From: Sva-07 sp963698435
GTDB lineage: Bacteria > Actinomycetota > Acidimicrobiia > Acidimicrobiales > Ilumatobacteraceae
Direction of reading: 5' to 3'
Assembly: GCA_963698435.1 (NCBI GenBank)
Contig: CAVOQV010000007.1
Location: forward strand, 1-64,000
DNA: 64,000 nucleotides
Shown here: positions 1 through 9,025 of the stretch, one piece after another
Layout: every line of letters starts with the position of its first letter
Position numbering within the stretch: the first letter of the stretch is position 1
Position numbers and translations under genes: made by a program
The notes under the pieces: generated by a model
Database searches by the model: none
Told to the model about the DNA's origin: nothing
Seen by the model: only the letters and a program-made list of their open reading frames with translations

Positions 1-69
1 CGAGTGGTGATGAGCGTGTCCGCCGCAGCGCTCGGTGCGGCGATCGTCGTCGGCGAGAGCTTCTTCTGA
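1..69 (+). CDS. C-terminal end of an unidentified protein (5' end outside window)
   Basis: An open frame enters from the left edge and stops with TGA at 67-69. The 22 visible residues are Ala/Val/Gly rich and end in GESFF, which could be the end of a membrane helix. Too little is present to assign a family, and the frame could be chance. Confidence 0.35.
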   Translation, partial: RVVMSVSAAALGAAIVVGESFF

Positions 70-185
70 CCCGTCCTCACGGACCGGCAGCGGCCGCCCT
101 GACCACTGCCGTCTCCACACGATCGTCGAGGAGCTCAACTTCACGTTCGCCGTCGAGCTCTCGAAGGTCGGCTGACAGTCGAATC

Positions 186-228
186 CATCCAAGATTTCAT
201 CCAAGAAACTCGCCGGAACATCTTGGAT
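186..228. repeat. Two direct and one inverted copy of CATCCAAGA
   Basis: CATCCAAGA occurs at 186-194 and 198-206, a 12-bp period close to one helical turn. The inverse TCTTGGAT lies at 221-228. Such phased copies suit a DNA-binding protein, for example an integrase arm site or an operator, but no partner is identified. Confidence 0.4.
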
Positions 229-312
229 ATCGGCGGTACCCGACGGACACGGAAGTCGCGAAAGACCTGCTCAGCGGCATCATTCGGTACTCGACGGACA
301 CCCGAGCGGCTA

Positions 313-357
313 CTCATAATCCGTGGGTCGTGGGTTCGAGACCCACCCGCCCCACTA
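313..357 (+). other. 3' half of a tRNA-Met(CAT), attachment-site-like remnant
   Basis: The sequence starts at the anticodon loop CTCATAA (313-319, anticodon CAT). It continues with a 3' anticodon-stem strand TCCGT, a five-base variable loop, a perfect T arm (GTGGG at 330-334, TTCGAGA loop, CCCAC at 342-346), the 3' acceptor strand CCGCCCC (347-353), discriminator A354 and CTA. This matches the layout of actinobacterial tRNA-Met from the anticodon to the end. No 5' half (acceptor GGGGCGG, D arm) precedes it, and the base pairing with the upstream sequence fails. Integrative elements commonly leave exactly such a 3' tRNA duplicate at one boundary, so this is probably an old att site and not a working tRNA. 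Confidence 0.6.
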
Positions 358-546
358 TCAACTGCGCATCGCTGCCCGCGGCCCAGGGCCTGGTCCCGAC
401 CGCGATCGTCTTGGCGTCGCTGCGAGCGCTGACGCTGACAGGACGCACCGGATTCTGGTCGGATGGCCCTGGTCGCTGATCACCGTCAGACCAAGACTCG
501 AAGACGATCGACGGCGTGAGACCCGAACAGGGAAGGGATCGACGAG

Positions 547-1623
547 ATGACCGAGGACGACTTCGAGAAGCAGGTAGCGGACTACCTCCAGAGGTTCCCG
601 TACCAGAACACCTCTGCCTACGCGATGCAGTTCACGGGCGGAGATCAAACCAAGCTGAACAAGTGGGGCCAGGCTGCACGGGACCTGCTCACGGCCGGTG
701 AGGACACGATCGTGCGGAGCAACAACGACACCCTCTACAAGACGGCGTTCATCCATCTCGGCGATGGGCCGGTGGTGCTTCGCTCGGATTCGCCGTCGCA
801 GGAGCGATTCAGTTCTTTTCAGTTCCAGGATGACCGGAATGCGAACTATCGCAACGTCATCGGTCCGGCCGGCAGTTACACGCTCTACCACGGTGAACGA
901 CCCGCCACCATCACGGGTGAGGCTGTCGAGGTGCCGTCGTTGCTGTCCGCGGTCGTCACACGGATCGAGGTCAAGGACAAGAACGACGCTGCCGACATGG
1001 CGGGCGCGCAAGCCGTTTTCGACGGCATCACGATCGAGGGGCCGACCATCTCCGAGATGCCCTCGGTCGATCTCCTCAGCGGCTTCGACGAGCAGGTGGC
1101 ACAGGAAGCCCACCGGCGCATGGACGAGTTGGCGGGGGTCGTGCCGTTCTCGAAGATGATCGTCGGGCCGGGCCAGGAACCCGGCAAGGACGTCCCCTAC
1201 CTCTACCACTCCGCCGGCACCAAGCAGGGTTGGGGCGGACCCGCAATCTCTCACAGCGCCTACGAGGCAATGTTCACCGATGCGTCCGGTGCGACCCTCG
1301 AAGGCTCCAAGGGTGACTACGTGCTGGTCACGGAAGCGCCCCAGGTCGACGCCTTCTGGTCAGTCACCGTGTACGACTCCACCACGGGTCGTTTGCACCC
1401 CAACGACAACGACCGGTACCACATCAACAACACGACCGCTGTCAGCAACGACGACGGCACCTACACCTTCCGGTTCAAGACGAAGTGCGCAGCCGGCGAC
1501 CAGAACTGCCTGGAGGTCCCCGCCGGGCCGTTCGACATCGTCGCCCGCTACTACCTTCCGAAACTGGCCATCATGAGCGGCGAATGGACGATTCCGAGGC
1601 CGACGCTGACGACATCGAACTAG
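547..1623 (+). CDS. DUF1254/DUF1214 domain protein
   Basis: A 358-residue protein starting at ATG 547, just after the GAC-GAG purine-rich leader. The N-terminal half has the DUF1254 signature RSNNDTLYKTAF (about residues 57-68). The C-terminal half has DUF1214 features: DAFWSVTVYD, then DRYHINN, and a final segment with GPFDIVARYYLPK. Proteins of this pair of domains are widespread, often occur beside catabolic genes, and have no settled biochemical role; some have been linked to utilisation of organic pollutants or wax-like substrates. No signal peptide is visible. The next gene encodes a paralogue, so this is a local duplication. Alternative starts are less likely because the family begins near here. 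Confidence 0.85.
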   Translation: MTEDDFEKQVADYLQRFPYQNTSAYAMQFTGGDQTKLNKWGQAARDLLTAGEDTIVRSNNDTLYKTAFIHLGDGPVVLRSDSPSQERFSSFQFQDDRNANYRNVIGPAGSYTLYHGERPATITGEAVEVPSLLSAVVTRIEVKDKNDAADMAGAQAVFDGITIEGPTISEMPSVDLLSGFDEQVAQEAHRRMDELAGVVPFSKMIVGPGQEPGKDVPYLYHSAGTKQGWGGPAISHSAYEAMFTDASGATLEGSKGDYVLVTEAPQVDAFWSVTVYDSTTGRLHPNDNDRYHINNTTAVSNDDGTYTFRFKTKCAAGDQNCLEVPAGPFDIVARYYLPKLAIMSGEWTIPRPTLTTSN

Positions 1624-1843
1624 GTGCCAGGTCACCCGCGGAGGCGAGCATGGTCAACGCCTCCGGATACCGCCACCGGCGACGCTGCTGAGGTCTTCTC
1701 CGTTGGTGGATGCGTGGGGCGGGAGCGTGTCGACGACCATGTTGACTCGTGCGGACCTGCGAGCCCGGGACCCTTGCCTCTGGTTGGCGGATGCCGGTCT
1801 CGACGACGATGTGTGTGAGACCAGTTCGCGGGAGGAGTCGCGC

Positions 1844-2782
1844 ATGGATGTCACGCTCGAGAACTTCTGCACCGTGGAGACGGCGTTCCAGTTCGATCGC
1901 AGCCTCGCGATGTGCGGCGGGCAGGTGAATCGATTCGCCCATCTGCGCGCCCCGGTACCGCTCGATCGGCAGAGCGTGATCCGGATGCAGCGCGACACCT
2001 TGTACAGCGTGGCCATCGTCGACATCAGTGCCGGCGCCGAGCTCACGCTGCCCGATACCGGGGAGCGGTACCTCAGCGCCCACATCGTGAACGCGGATCA
2101 CTACACCAACGCCGTGTTGCACGACCCTGGCATGCACCGGCTGACCACCGAGCAGTACGACACCGACTACGTGCAGGTCTCGATCCGCATCCTGGCCGAC
2201 CCCAACGATCCGGACGACATGGCGACCGTGCACGTCTTGCAGGATGCGGTCGAGGTGTCGGCTGGCTCAGCGGTTCCGTTCACCCACCCCGACTACGAGA
2301 CCGCACAGTACGACCGGCTCTACAAGCTCATCCTCGAACTGGGCGACTTCTCCTCCGACGCCAGTCGTGCGTTCGGGCGCAAGGGCGAGGTCGATCCGAT
2401 CCAGCACCTGATCAACACCGCGATCGGCTGGGGTGGACTGCCGAGCGACGAGACCATCTACCTGAACGACACCAGCCCCCACCCGGTCGGCCACTACCGC
2501 CTCCATCTGCAGGAGGTGCCGGCCGATGCGTTCTGGTCGATGAGCGTGTACAACCGTGACGGCTACTTCGAGGCGAATCCGTTCGACTCGTACAGCATCA
2601 ACAGTGTGACCGCGCGCCGCAGCGGCGACGGATCGGTCACGCTCGACATGGACATCGAAGATGCCGGCTACGACAACTTCTTGTACGTGATGGACGGCTG
2701 GAACTGGGTGTTCCGCCTCTACCGGCCCCGCGCCGAGGTCCTCGATGGCACCTGGCAGCTCCCCGACATCGAACAGGTGTGA
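1844..2782 (+). CDS. DUF1254/DUF1214 domain protein (paralogue of the upstream gene)
   Basis: I place the start at ATG 1844 because GGAGGAG lies at 1831-1837. The frame is open upstream to a TTG at 1703, but that extension has no family similarity. The 312-residue product has QRDTLYSVAI in the DUF1254 part and DAFWSMSVYNRDG, then SYSINSVTA, in the DUF1214 part, ending with FRLYRPRAEVLDGTW. It is shorter than its neighbour and clearly diverged from it, so the duplication is not recent. The 220-bp gap between the two holds no other gene. Function is unknown. Confidence 0.85.
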   Translation: MDVTLENFCTVETAFQFDRSLAMCGGQVNRFAHLRAPVPLDRQSVIRMQRDTLYSVAIVDISAGAELTLPDTGERYLSAHIVNADHYTNAVLHDPGMHRLTTEQYDTDYVQVSIRILADPNDPDDMATVHVLQDAVEVSAGSAVPFTHPDYETAQYDRLYKLILELGDFSSDASRAFGRKGEVDPIQHLINTAIGWGGLPSDETIYLNDTSPHPVGHYRLHLQEVPADAFWSMSVYNRDGYFEANPFDSYSINSVTARRSGDGSVTLDMDIEDAGYDNFLYVMDGWNWVFRLYRPRAEVLDGTWQLPDIEQV

Positions 2783-2956
2783 CGCAACGAGGAGCTGTTG
2801 AGCCGTGGTGTGGGCGCTGCTGGCATTTCTGGGGATTCCGATCTGGGTGATCGTCGGCGCTCATCGCCATCTGGCAGATTCGTCGCACGGTTGAACCCCC
2901 CGCCGCGTCGCGTTGCAGAAACAAGTCGCCGTCGCCCGAGCTCGTACTCTGATCGG

Positions 2957-4378
2957 GTGACGGTTGATCGCGATCTCTGCTACCTCCCCGCCCGCGAGCA
3001 GCTCGCGGGCTTCTCGTCTGGCGAGCTGTCGCCGATCGAGGCCCTCCAGGCACAGATCGAGCGCGCCAGTGAGGTCGAACCCGTGGTCAATGCCTTCACC
3101 GACACGTACTTCGACGATGCCCTGCGCCAGGCTCGTGCAGCCGCGGACCGCTACGCCAAGGGCTCCGCTCGTCCCCTGGAAGGACTCACCGTCGCGATCA
3201 AGGACGAGATGCCGGTCGCCGGACAGCGCAACACGGAGGGGTCGCTGATCTATCGAGACCGCATCGAGACCGAGACGCATCCGGTCGCCCAACGTCTTCT
3301 CGATGCCGGAGCGATCGTCCACGCACGAACGTCGACCCCGGAGTTCTGCTGTGCGTGGACGACGACGTCGCGGCTGCACGGCACGACGGTCACACCGTGG
3401 GATCCCCGGTACACCTCGTCAGGGTCATCAGGGGGCTCGGGCGCCGCGTTGGCGTCCGGCACGACGACCCTCGCGACCGGCTCCGACATCGGCGGGTCGA
3501 TCCGCGGGCCTGCCGCAGCTTGCGGTGTCGTCGGGTTCAAGCCGCCGTTCGGCCGCAACCCCGACCTGCCGCCGTTCGGGCTCGACATGTACAACCATGT
3601 CGGGCCGATGGCGCGCACCGTTGCCGATTGCGCGCTGCTGCAGAACCACATGTCGGGAGTCCATCCGCTCGATCAAGCAAGCCTGCGCGACGAGGTGGCG
3701 ATCCCGTTCGAGCACGACCGGATCGCGGGGCTGCGCATCGCGTACACGTTCGACGTCGGCAATCGAGTGGTCGCCCCCGAGGTCGAGCACCACACCAAGG
3801 TCGCGCTCGCCCACCTCGAGGACCAGGGAGCCACCATCGAGGAGGTCGATCTCGGGTGGGGCCCGGAGACCGCCTCCGCCGCGCGGTCGTACCTCGACCA
3901 CCTGTTCGGACATGCGCTGTGGCGCGAGTACGAGGCACATCCGGACCTGCTCTGCGACTACACGAAATTCTTCGCCGAGCGGTCCCGGTCCTCCACCGCC
4001 GAGGACTTCTTCAGCGCGTACGAGACAGCGGGGCAGATGTATGCGACGCTCGGCCCGCTGCTCGAGCGCTACTACGCGCTGGTGTGTCCGACGTTCGTGA
4101 CCCATGAGATGCTCGCCGAGCAGCCGCCGTGGGAGGTGATGACGGTGCGCGGAGTCGAGGTCGACTCCGACTACGAGTGCAGCCTGATGCCGCAGTTCAA
4201 CATGCTCAGCCGTCTCCCCGTTCTCGCCGTGCCCGCCGGGATCGCGGACAACGGCTTGCCTGTCGGAATCCAGATCGTCTCGCGGAGCTACGACGACATC
4301 CGTCCGTTCCGGGTGGCCGCCGCGCTCGAACGGGTGGCACCGTGGTTGGACGTCACCGATCGTCGTCCACCGATCTGA
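2957..4378 (+). CDS. Amidase signature family hydrolase
   Basis: Hydrolyses an amide bond (GatA/6-aminohexanoate-cyclic-dimer hydrolase/aryl acylamidase superfamily). From GTG 2957 the product has 473 residues. The Ser-cisSer-Lys triad is visible: K82 in AIKDE, S157/S158 in SSGSSGG, and S181 in GSDIGGSIR. The length fits the family. The frame is open further upstream (TTG 2798), but the extra residues are Arg/Pro rich and unlike the family. There is no gatB or gatC beside it, so it is more likely a catabolic amidase than a subunit of the tRNA amidotransferase. It runs convergent to the broken regulator that follows. The substrate cannot be predicted. Confidence 0.85.
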   Translation: MTVDRDLCYLPAREQLAGFSSGELSPIEALQAQIERASEVEPVVNAFTDTYFDDALRQARAAADRYAKGSARPLEGLTVAIKDEMPVAGQRNTEGSLIYRDRIETETHPVAQRLLDAGAIVHARTSTPEFCCAWTTTSRLHGTTVTPWDPRYTSSGSSGGSGAALASGTTTLATGSDIGGSIRGPAAACGVVGFKPPFGRNPDLPPFGLDMYNHVGPMARTVADCALLQNHMSGVHPLDQASLRDEVAIPFEHDRIAGLRIAYTFDVGNRVVAPEVEHHTKVALAHLEDQGATIEEVDLGWGPETASAARSYLDHLFGHALWREYEAHPDLLCDYTKFFAERSRSSTAEDFFSAYETAGQMYATLGPLLERYYALVCPTFVTHEMLAEQPPWEVMTVRGVEVDSDYECSLMPQFNMLSRLPVLAVPAGIADNGLPVGIQIVSRSYDDIRPFRVAAALERVAPWLDVTDRRPPI

Positions 4379-4712
4379 ACCCGCCCGATCAGGCGGTGTC
4401 GCGTCGTTCCCGAGGTGCACGCGACGGTACCGGACCGTGAATCGGCTGGGTACGAGCACCCGAACTGGCGCGGTTCGTATGACACGCCCCATTGAACCGG
4501 CCGGACCGAATCGAGGAGCCATGTCGAAGCGAAGTGATCATGCACCTGGAGTGGTTCCTCGACGAGCATGTTCCGTCGCGGGCCGGCGTTGGCGCTGTGG
4601 TCGAGTCAAGTGCCGGCCCCGGCTCGTCCATCTGGCTGAGGCGTCAGAATCGATCGGCCGCCTGCCCCGTTTCTCAGAATCGCCGGCTGAGGGACACGAC
4701 CGCACTCACCTG
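4379..4712. other. Convergent intergenic stretch, nothing recognised
   Basis: This 334-bp gap lies between the stop codons of the amidase (+) and the broken regulator (-). Open frames cross it on both strands but none has a ribosome-binding site, family similarity or codon pattern like the flanking genes. No clear hairpin with a T run is seen. Confidence 0.45.
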
Positions 4713-7268
4713 TCACTCGGAGCCGATCGCGGCCAACTGGTCGGCGAACTCCGTGCGTACCGCGGTGATCGCCGATTCGAGGTCCCACGTGCCGGCGATC
4801 GCCTCGGCGCGCGCTACCCAGTCGACACCGCGCTCGGCCGAGATCCGAGCCCGCTGGGCTTCGATCGCCGCGGCGTCCGTGGGAAGCGCTGGCATGGCCA
4901 TGCTCGCCCCACGGACTGCGCCATCGAGTTCGAATGCCAACTCGTCACTGTGGAGATCGCCGAGCACCAGCGAACAGAGTCGAATCGTCGTCCACAGGTG
5001 TGAGCGGTGCCCTGCTCGCCACAGCAGATCGAGCAGATCGAGCAACAGCGGAATCGCATCGATCGGCGAACGCACCCGACGACGCAGCGACGCGAGTGAC
5101 TACTGCACGATCGCGGTCACCCATCCGTTGTTGACGTCCCGGGCGGTCTCGAGCGCTGTGCCGAGCAGGGACTCCGCCCGGATCGGGTCGATGTCCTCCA
5201 ACGCAGTGCCGAGAGCCCACAGCGCGTACGCCAACGAGGATGGATTGCGTGACTGGCGGGCGAGAGAAACAGCGCGAAGCGCACGCCGCTCGGCGCTCCG
5301 TTGATCACCGATCCACGTGCTCATGATCGACATCTGCGTGTTGACGTTCACGTGGTAGTACAGCTCGGGCCGGGTGCGCTGGAAGTCCGTCTGCTCGGCA
5401 AACGTCTCCGGTGGGGGAGCGGCAGCTCCCGAGTACACCGATGCATTGATCACCGCCAGCCGCGCCGGCAGGTCGAACGGCAGGCCGAGCCGTCGTTCGA
5501 GGCGCAGCGCCCGAGACGCCCACTCGTTGGCGTCGTCGAGGTCGTCTCGAATCCAGGCGCCGAGGGCAGCGACGCCGAGCACCGGTGCCAGAAGGGCCTC
5601 GTCGGCGCGGGTGGAGAACGTGGCGACGGCGCGATCGGCCCAGCGAAAGAACTCCTCGTTCATCCGCATGAAGCCGTACTCCCAGAGTGGCACCAGGACC
5701 GCCGCTGCCCGTCGCGGGTCGCCACTCGAAACACATCGGCCGAACGCGGTACGGAAGTTGCCGAACTGGCGAGCGACTCGACGGTCCCACTGCAGTTCTT
5801 CGGCACCCCGCAGGCCGGCGGCTGCCTCCTCGGCCATCTCGATCATCACGTCGATGAAGCGGTCGGTGGCGGCTCTGCGCTCGTCAGGATCGACACGACG
5901 ACGGGCCACGTCGGCGACGAAGTGAAGCAGGACGAACTGGCCGCTGCCGACGTGGGTGTGGATCAACGAGCGGCTGACCAGGTCCGCAAGGGCCCTGTTC
6001 GCGGCGCCTGCGTCGATCCCCGGTGCGCAAACGGCTCCGAACGCCGATCTGTCGAACGGGCCGGCGAACACCGTGGCCGCCTCGAGCATCGATCGGGCGT
6101 CAGGAGTGAGGCTGTCGATGGCCAGGTCGATCGCTTCTGCGATCGACCGCCACGGCATCTCGCCATCGGCCGAGCCCGGCAGCTCACGCCGCTCGAGCAT
6201 GTCCAACAGCTGCTCGACCCCGTAGGCCGCCGCACTCGCAGCGACGACCTCGATCGCCAGCGGGATCCGGTCGAGGCGATCGCACAGCAAGCGGAGCGCA
6301 GCGGTTGCAGCGACCGAACCGCCGCTCGCCGCTGCACGCTCGACGAACAGCGACACGGCGTCGTCGAGGTCGAGTGGGTCCAGGCGGTACACGCACTCGC
6401 CCTTCACCCCGAGCGGACGGTGGCTCGTGCACAACACCGTTGAGCGAGGCGCGTGCTCGACCAGGGAACGTACGACACGGGCCATCGTCTCGATGCCGTG
6501 ATCGGCATGTTCGACCACGAGGAGCACCTCGTGGTCGGCCATCCACTCGACGATCCGCTGTTCCACGGACAGGCCGGGCCGCGCTCCGATTCCGAGCGTG
6601 GTCGCGATCGCATCGCGCATCCGTTGCGGGCTCACGCCGGCGAGGTCGCAGTACTGAACGGCGATCTCTCGGCCACCCGCGACCCGCTCGACCGCCGCAG
6701 CTGCGACCTGACTCGATCCCACCCCCGGTGGCCCGACCACGGTGACCAGGTGGTGGCCGGCGAGGAGCTCGGCGATGACGTCGATGTCTCGATCGCGGCC
6801 GACGAGCACCTGTCCGCGGCGGCGGAGCTCAGGTGTCCGCTCGGTTGTACGAAGTGGAGGGAAGACACGTCGGGTGCCGGCGGCGCGCAACTCGAACACC
6901 TCGGCGGGTGCGGCGATGTCGCGTAGTTGATGGCGGCCGAGGCGCAACACCGTCGGTGTGTCGCCCGGTTCGTCTGCCGTCCCGTCGGCGGACGCCTCCG
7001 CGCGGTTGACCGACAAGATGCCCTCCACTGCCTCGACAGCGGCACCCGACAGCAGGATCTGTCCACCGTGGCCCACGGCGTTCAGGCGTGAGCCGAAGTT
7101 GAGTGCCCATCCGTAGGGCTCGTCGTCGCGGAGCACGACCTCGCCGACGTGCACCGTCATTCGCACAGCGAGCCCGCCGACCGCCGACCAGTCGGTTCCG
7201 TCGAACTCCCGCTGTGCGGCGACAGCGGTGTCGATCGCGGCGATGGGCGAGTCGAACGAGGCGATCAC
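4713..7268 (-). pseudogene. Truncated cyclase-domain / STAND-type ATPase / TPR regulator with an internal amber stop
   Basis: The family is a class III adenylate cyclase domain followed by an NB-ARC-like ATPase and TPR-like helices, usually a signalling or transcriptional regulator. The frame begins at GTG 7268 with IASFDSPIAAIDTAV, which aligns to the middle of a cyclase domain, so the first 50 or so residues with the metal-binding Asp are missing. The P-loop region reads GPPGVGSS (residues about 179-186), lacking the Walker A lysine. TAG at 5100-5102 stops the frame after residue 722. The same frame continues without any shift as SLASL, then AIPLLLDLLDLLWRAG, a classical C-terminal segment of this family, to a stop at 4713. 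It is therefore one gene with a nonsense codon. Loss of the start, the lysine and the end all point to decay. A restart at GTG 5075 making a 120-residue fragment is possible but unlikely to matter. Confidence 0.7.
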
Positions 7269-7345
7269 GCGTCGGCGGGGACTCCACGGTTCCGCTCGAA
7301 CCAGCCCGCCCGATGTTGCCCTCGGCCGGTCGTACGATCGTCGAC

Positions 7346-7822
7346 GTGGACCGTCGCGTGGTGGGTTGGCTGTTCGTCGCGGGACAGGTCGTGCTGCTCG
7401 TTGCGCTCGCGTTCCTGCCGGGTCGCGATGACTGGCCGACGCCGTCGTGGGTGTGGATGCTCGGGCAGGCTGCGGTGATCGCAGGGCTGGCGGTCATCGT
7501 GGTCGCGTCGCTCCGTCTCGGTACCGGGCTCACACCGACGCCGGTTCCGAACACCCGGAGCAGGCTCGTGACGGGAGGGCTCTACCGCTTCGTGCGACAC
7601 CCCATCTACAGCGGGGTGCTGCTGGTCGTCGCCGGCCTGGCGGTCCGGTCGGGGAGCTTCGCGAGCCTGGCCGTCGCTGGGGTGACCGTGGTGTTCTTCG
7701 ACCTGAAGGCACGATGGGAGGAAGCGCGACTTCGCGAACGATACGACGGCTACGCCAGCTACGCCGCCCGAACCCCGCGGTTCGTCCCCGGCTGGCCGAT
7801 GCGCGGCGACTCCCGGAGCTGA
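7346..7822 (+). CDS. Isoprenylcysteine carboxylmethyltransferase / phospholipid methyltransferase-like membrane protein
   Basis: A small integral membrane protein of about 158 residues from GTG 7346; ATG 7313 would add 11 residues and is also possible. Hydrophobic helices sit near residues 6-24, 33-52 and 85-115. The diagnostic ICMT/PEMT motif YRFVRHPIYSGVLL is present, followed by the C-terminal EEARLRERYDGYASY and RFVPG, which form the S-adenosylmethionine-binding part in this family. Bacterial members are S-adenosylmethionine-dependent methyltransferases with mostly unknown acceptors. It is divergent from the broken regulator, whose truncated 5' end is only 77 bp away. Confidence 0.75.
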   Translation: MDRRVVGWLFVAGQVVLLVALAFLPGRDDWPTPSWVWMLGQAAVIAGLAVIVVASLRLGTGLTPTPVPNTRSRLVTGGLYRFVRHPIYSGVLLVVAGLAVRSGSFASLAVAGVTVVFFDLKARWEEARLRERYDGYASYAARTPRFVPGWPMRGDSRS

Positions 7823-7983
7823 GCCCGGAGAACCATCGATGCGACCCGCTCGACGGTGGACAGGACGACTTCGCAGCCGCGTGTCGCCGAGCGGATACGA
7901 CCTCACGCCGCGCTCGGGGGCTGACCGGCGAGCGCCGACGTTCCGACCGCTGGCCGAATTCGCTGCTTTCGTACGATCGTGAG

Positions 7984-8994
7984 ATGGCCCCCGCACCTCG
8001 TCCTGAACCCGCCTCGCCGGAATGGCTCGACTCGGTGATCGAGGACGTCGTCGATCCTGATGCTCCGATCATCGATCCGCATCACCATCTGTGGCCACCT
8101 GGCGGTTCCCTGCCCTATGCACTCGCCGATCTCGAAGCTGACGTCGCGGCCGGGCACAACGTGGTCGACACGGTGTTCGTCGAGTGCGGGGCTGCCTACG
8201 ATCGATCGGCCGACGACGCGTTCGCCCCGGTTGGCGAGACCGTGTTCGTCGCCGGCGAGGCCGAACGCTCCGGTCGGCAGGTGATGGGTGGCATCGTCGC
8301 CCACGCCGACCTGCGCGACGCAGTACACCTCGATGCCGTGCTCGACGCCCACGAAGCAGCCGGTCACGGCCGGTTCCGGGGCATCCGCGATGCCGGTTCG
8401 CATGCGTTGCATCCGGATGTGTTGACGATCCCGGGCAGAGCACCCGCTGGGCTGTACGGCGACCCCGCCTTCCGGGCAGGTGTGGCCCGGTTGGGGGAGC
8501 GGGGCCTCACCTACGACACCTGGCACTACCACTATCAGAACCAGGACTTCCTCGAGCTGGCACGAAACGCTGCCGGCACGACGATGGTGCTCGACCACTT
8601 CGGAACGCCGCTCGGTGTCGGGCCGTACGCGTCGCAACGTGAACAGATCTTCGAACAGTGGAAGTCCGACATCGCTGCGATCGCCCGCTGCGAGAACGTC
8701 GTCGCCAAGATCGGGGGCCTGGCGATGCCGGACAACGGGTTCGGCTGGCACGCCGCCGAGCGCCCACCGACGGCCGACGAGTTCATCGAGGTGCAGGGTC
8801 GCTACTACCTCCACACGATCGAACAGTTCGGCCCCGAACGGTGCATGTTCGAGTCGAACTTCCCGGTCGACCGCTTCTCGCTGTCGTACCGGACCTTCTG
8901 GAATGCGGCCAAGAAGATGATCGCCGACTTCTCGCCCGCCGAACGCGATGCGATGCTCCGTGGCACGGCGGCGCGCGTCTACCGGCTCGACTGA
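7984..8994 (+). CDS. Amidohydrolase family 2 metal-dependent hydrolase
   Basis: 336 residues from ATG 7984. The N-terminal IIDPHHHLWPPGG carries the HxH-type metal motif of the amidohydrolase 2 family (TIM-barrel hydrolases and decarboxylases, such as 2-pyrone-4,6-dicarboxylate hydrolase and 4-oxalomesaconate-type enzymes). Further conserved features are VLDHFGTP in the middle and RCMFESNFPVDR near the C-terminus, where the FxSNFP(V/M)D signature supplies the catalytic Asp. Members act on lactones or decarboxylate aromatic acids. The gene stands alone between an unrelated methyltransferase and an SDR on the other strand, so context gives no substrate. Confidence 0.85.
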   Translation: MAPAPRPEPASPEWLDSVIEDVVDPDAPIIDPHHHLWPPGGSLPYALADLEADVAAGHNVVDTVFVECGAAYDRSADDAFAPVGETVFVAGEAERSGRQVMGGIVAHADLRDAVHLDAVLDAHEAAGHGRFRGIRDAGSHALHPDVLTIPGRAPAGLYGDPAFRAGVARLGERGLTYDTWHYHYQNQDFLELARNAAGTTMVLDHFGTPLGVGPYASQREQIFEQWKSDIAAIARCENVVAKIGGLAMPDNGFGWHAAERPPTADEFIEVQGRYYLHTIEQFGPERCMFESNFPVDRFSLSYRTFWNAAKKMIADFSPAERDAMLRGTAARVYRLD

Positions 8995-9025
8995 GGTACC
9001 CGTTGGCGGAGTGGGCGGGGCCGGG

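Larger units (their letters stand above)
70..546. other. Long intergenic stretch with no recognisable gene
   Basis: I see no convincing protein-coding gene here. It contains a cluster of CATCCAAGA repeats (186-228), a heptanucleotide CGACGGACAC seen at 241 and again at 292, and a tRNA 3' half (313-357). Open frames that run through the tRNA-like piece are probably not genes. The mixture of a tRNA fragment and short repeats is what is left at the edge of an excised or decayed integrative element, but no integrase is visible. Confidence 0.5.

Noticed and set aside
281..357. Complete tRNA-Met gene
   Set aside because: The upstream half has no D arm, the anticodon stem does not pair and no acceptor 5' strand matches CCGCCCC.
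4492..5304. 270-residue plus-strand open frame
   Set aside because: Its 3' half is antisense to the end of the broken regulator. The first part has no family similarity.
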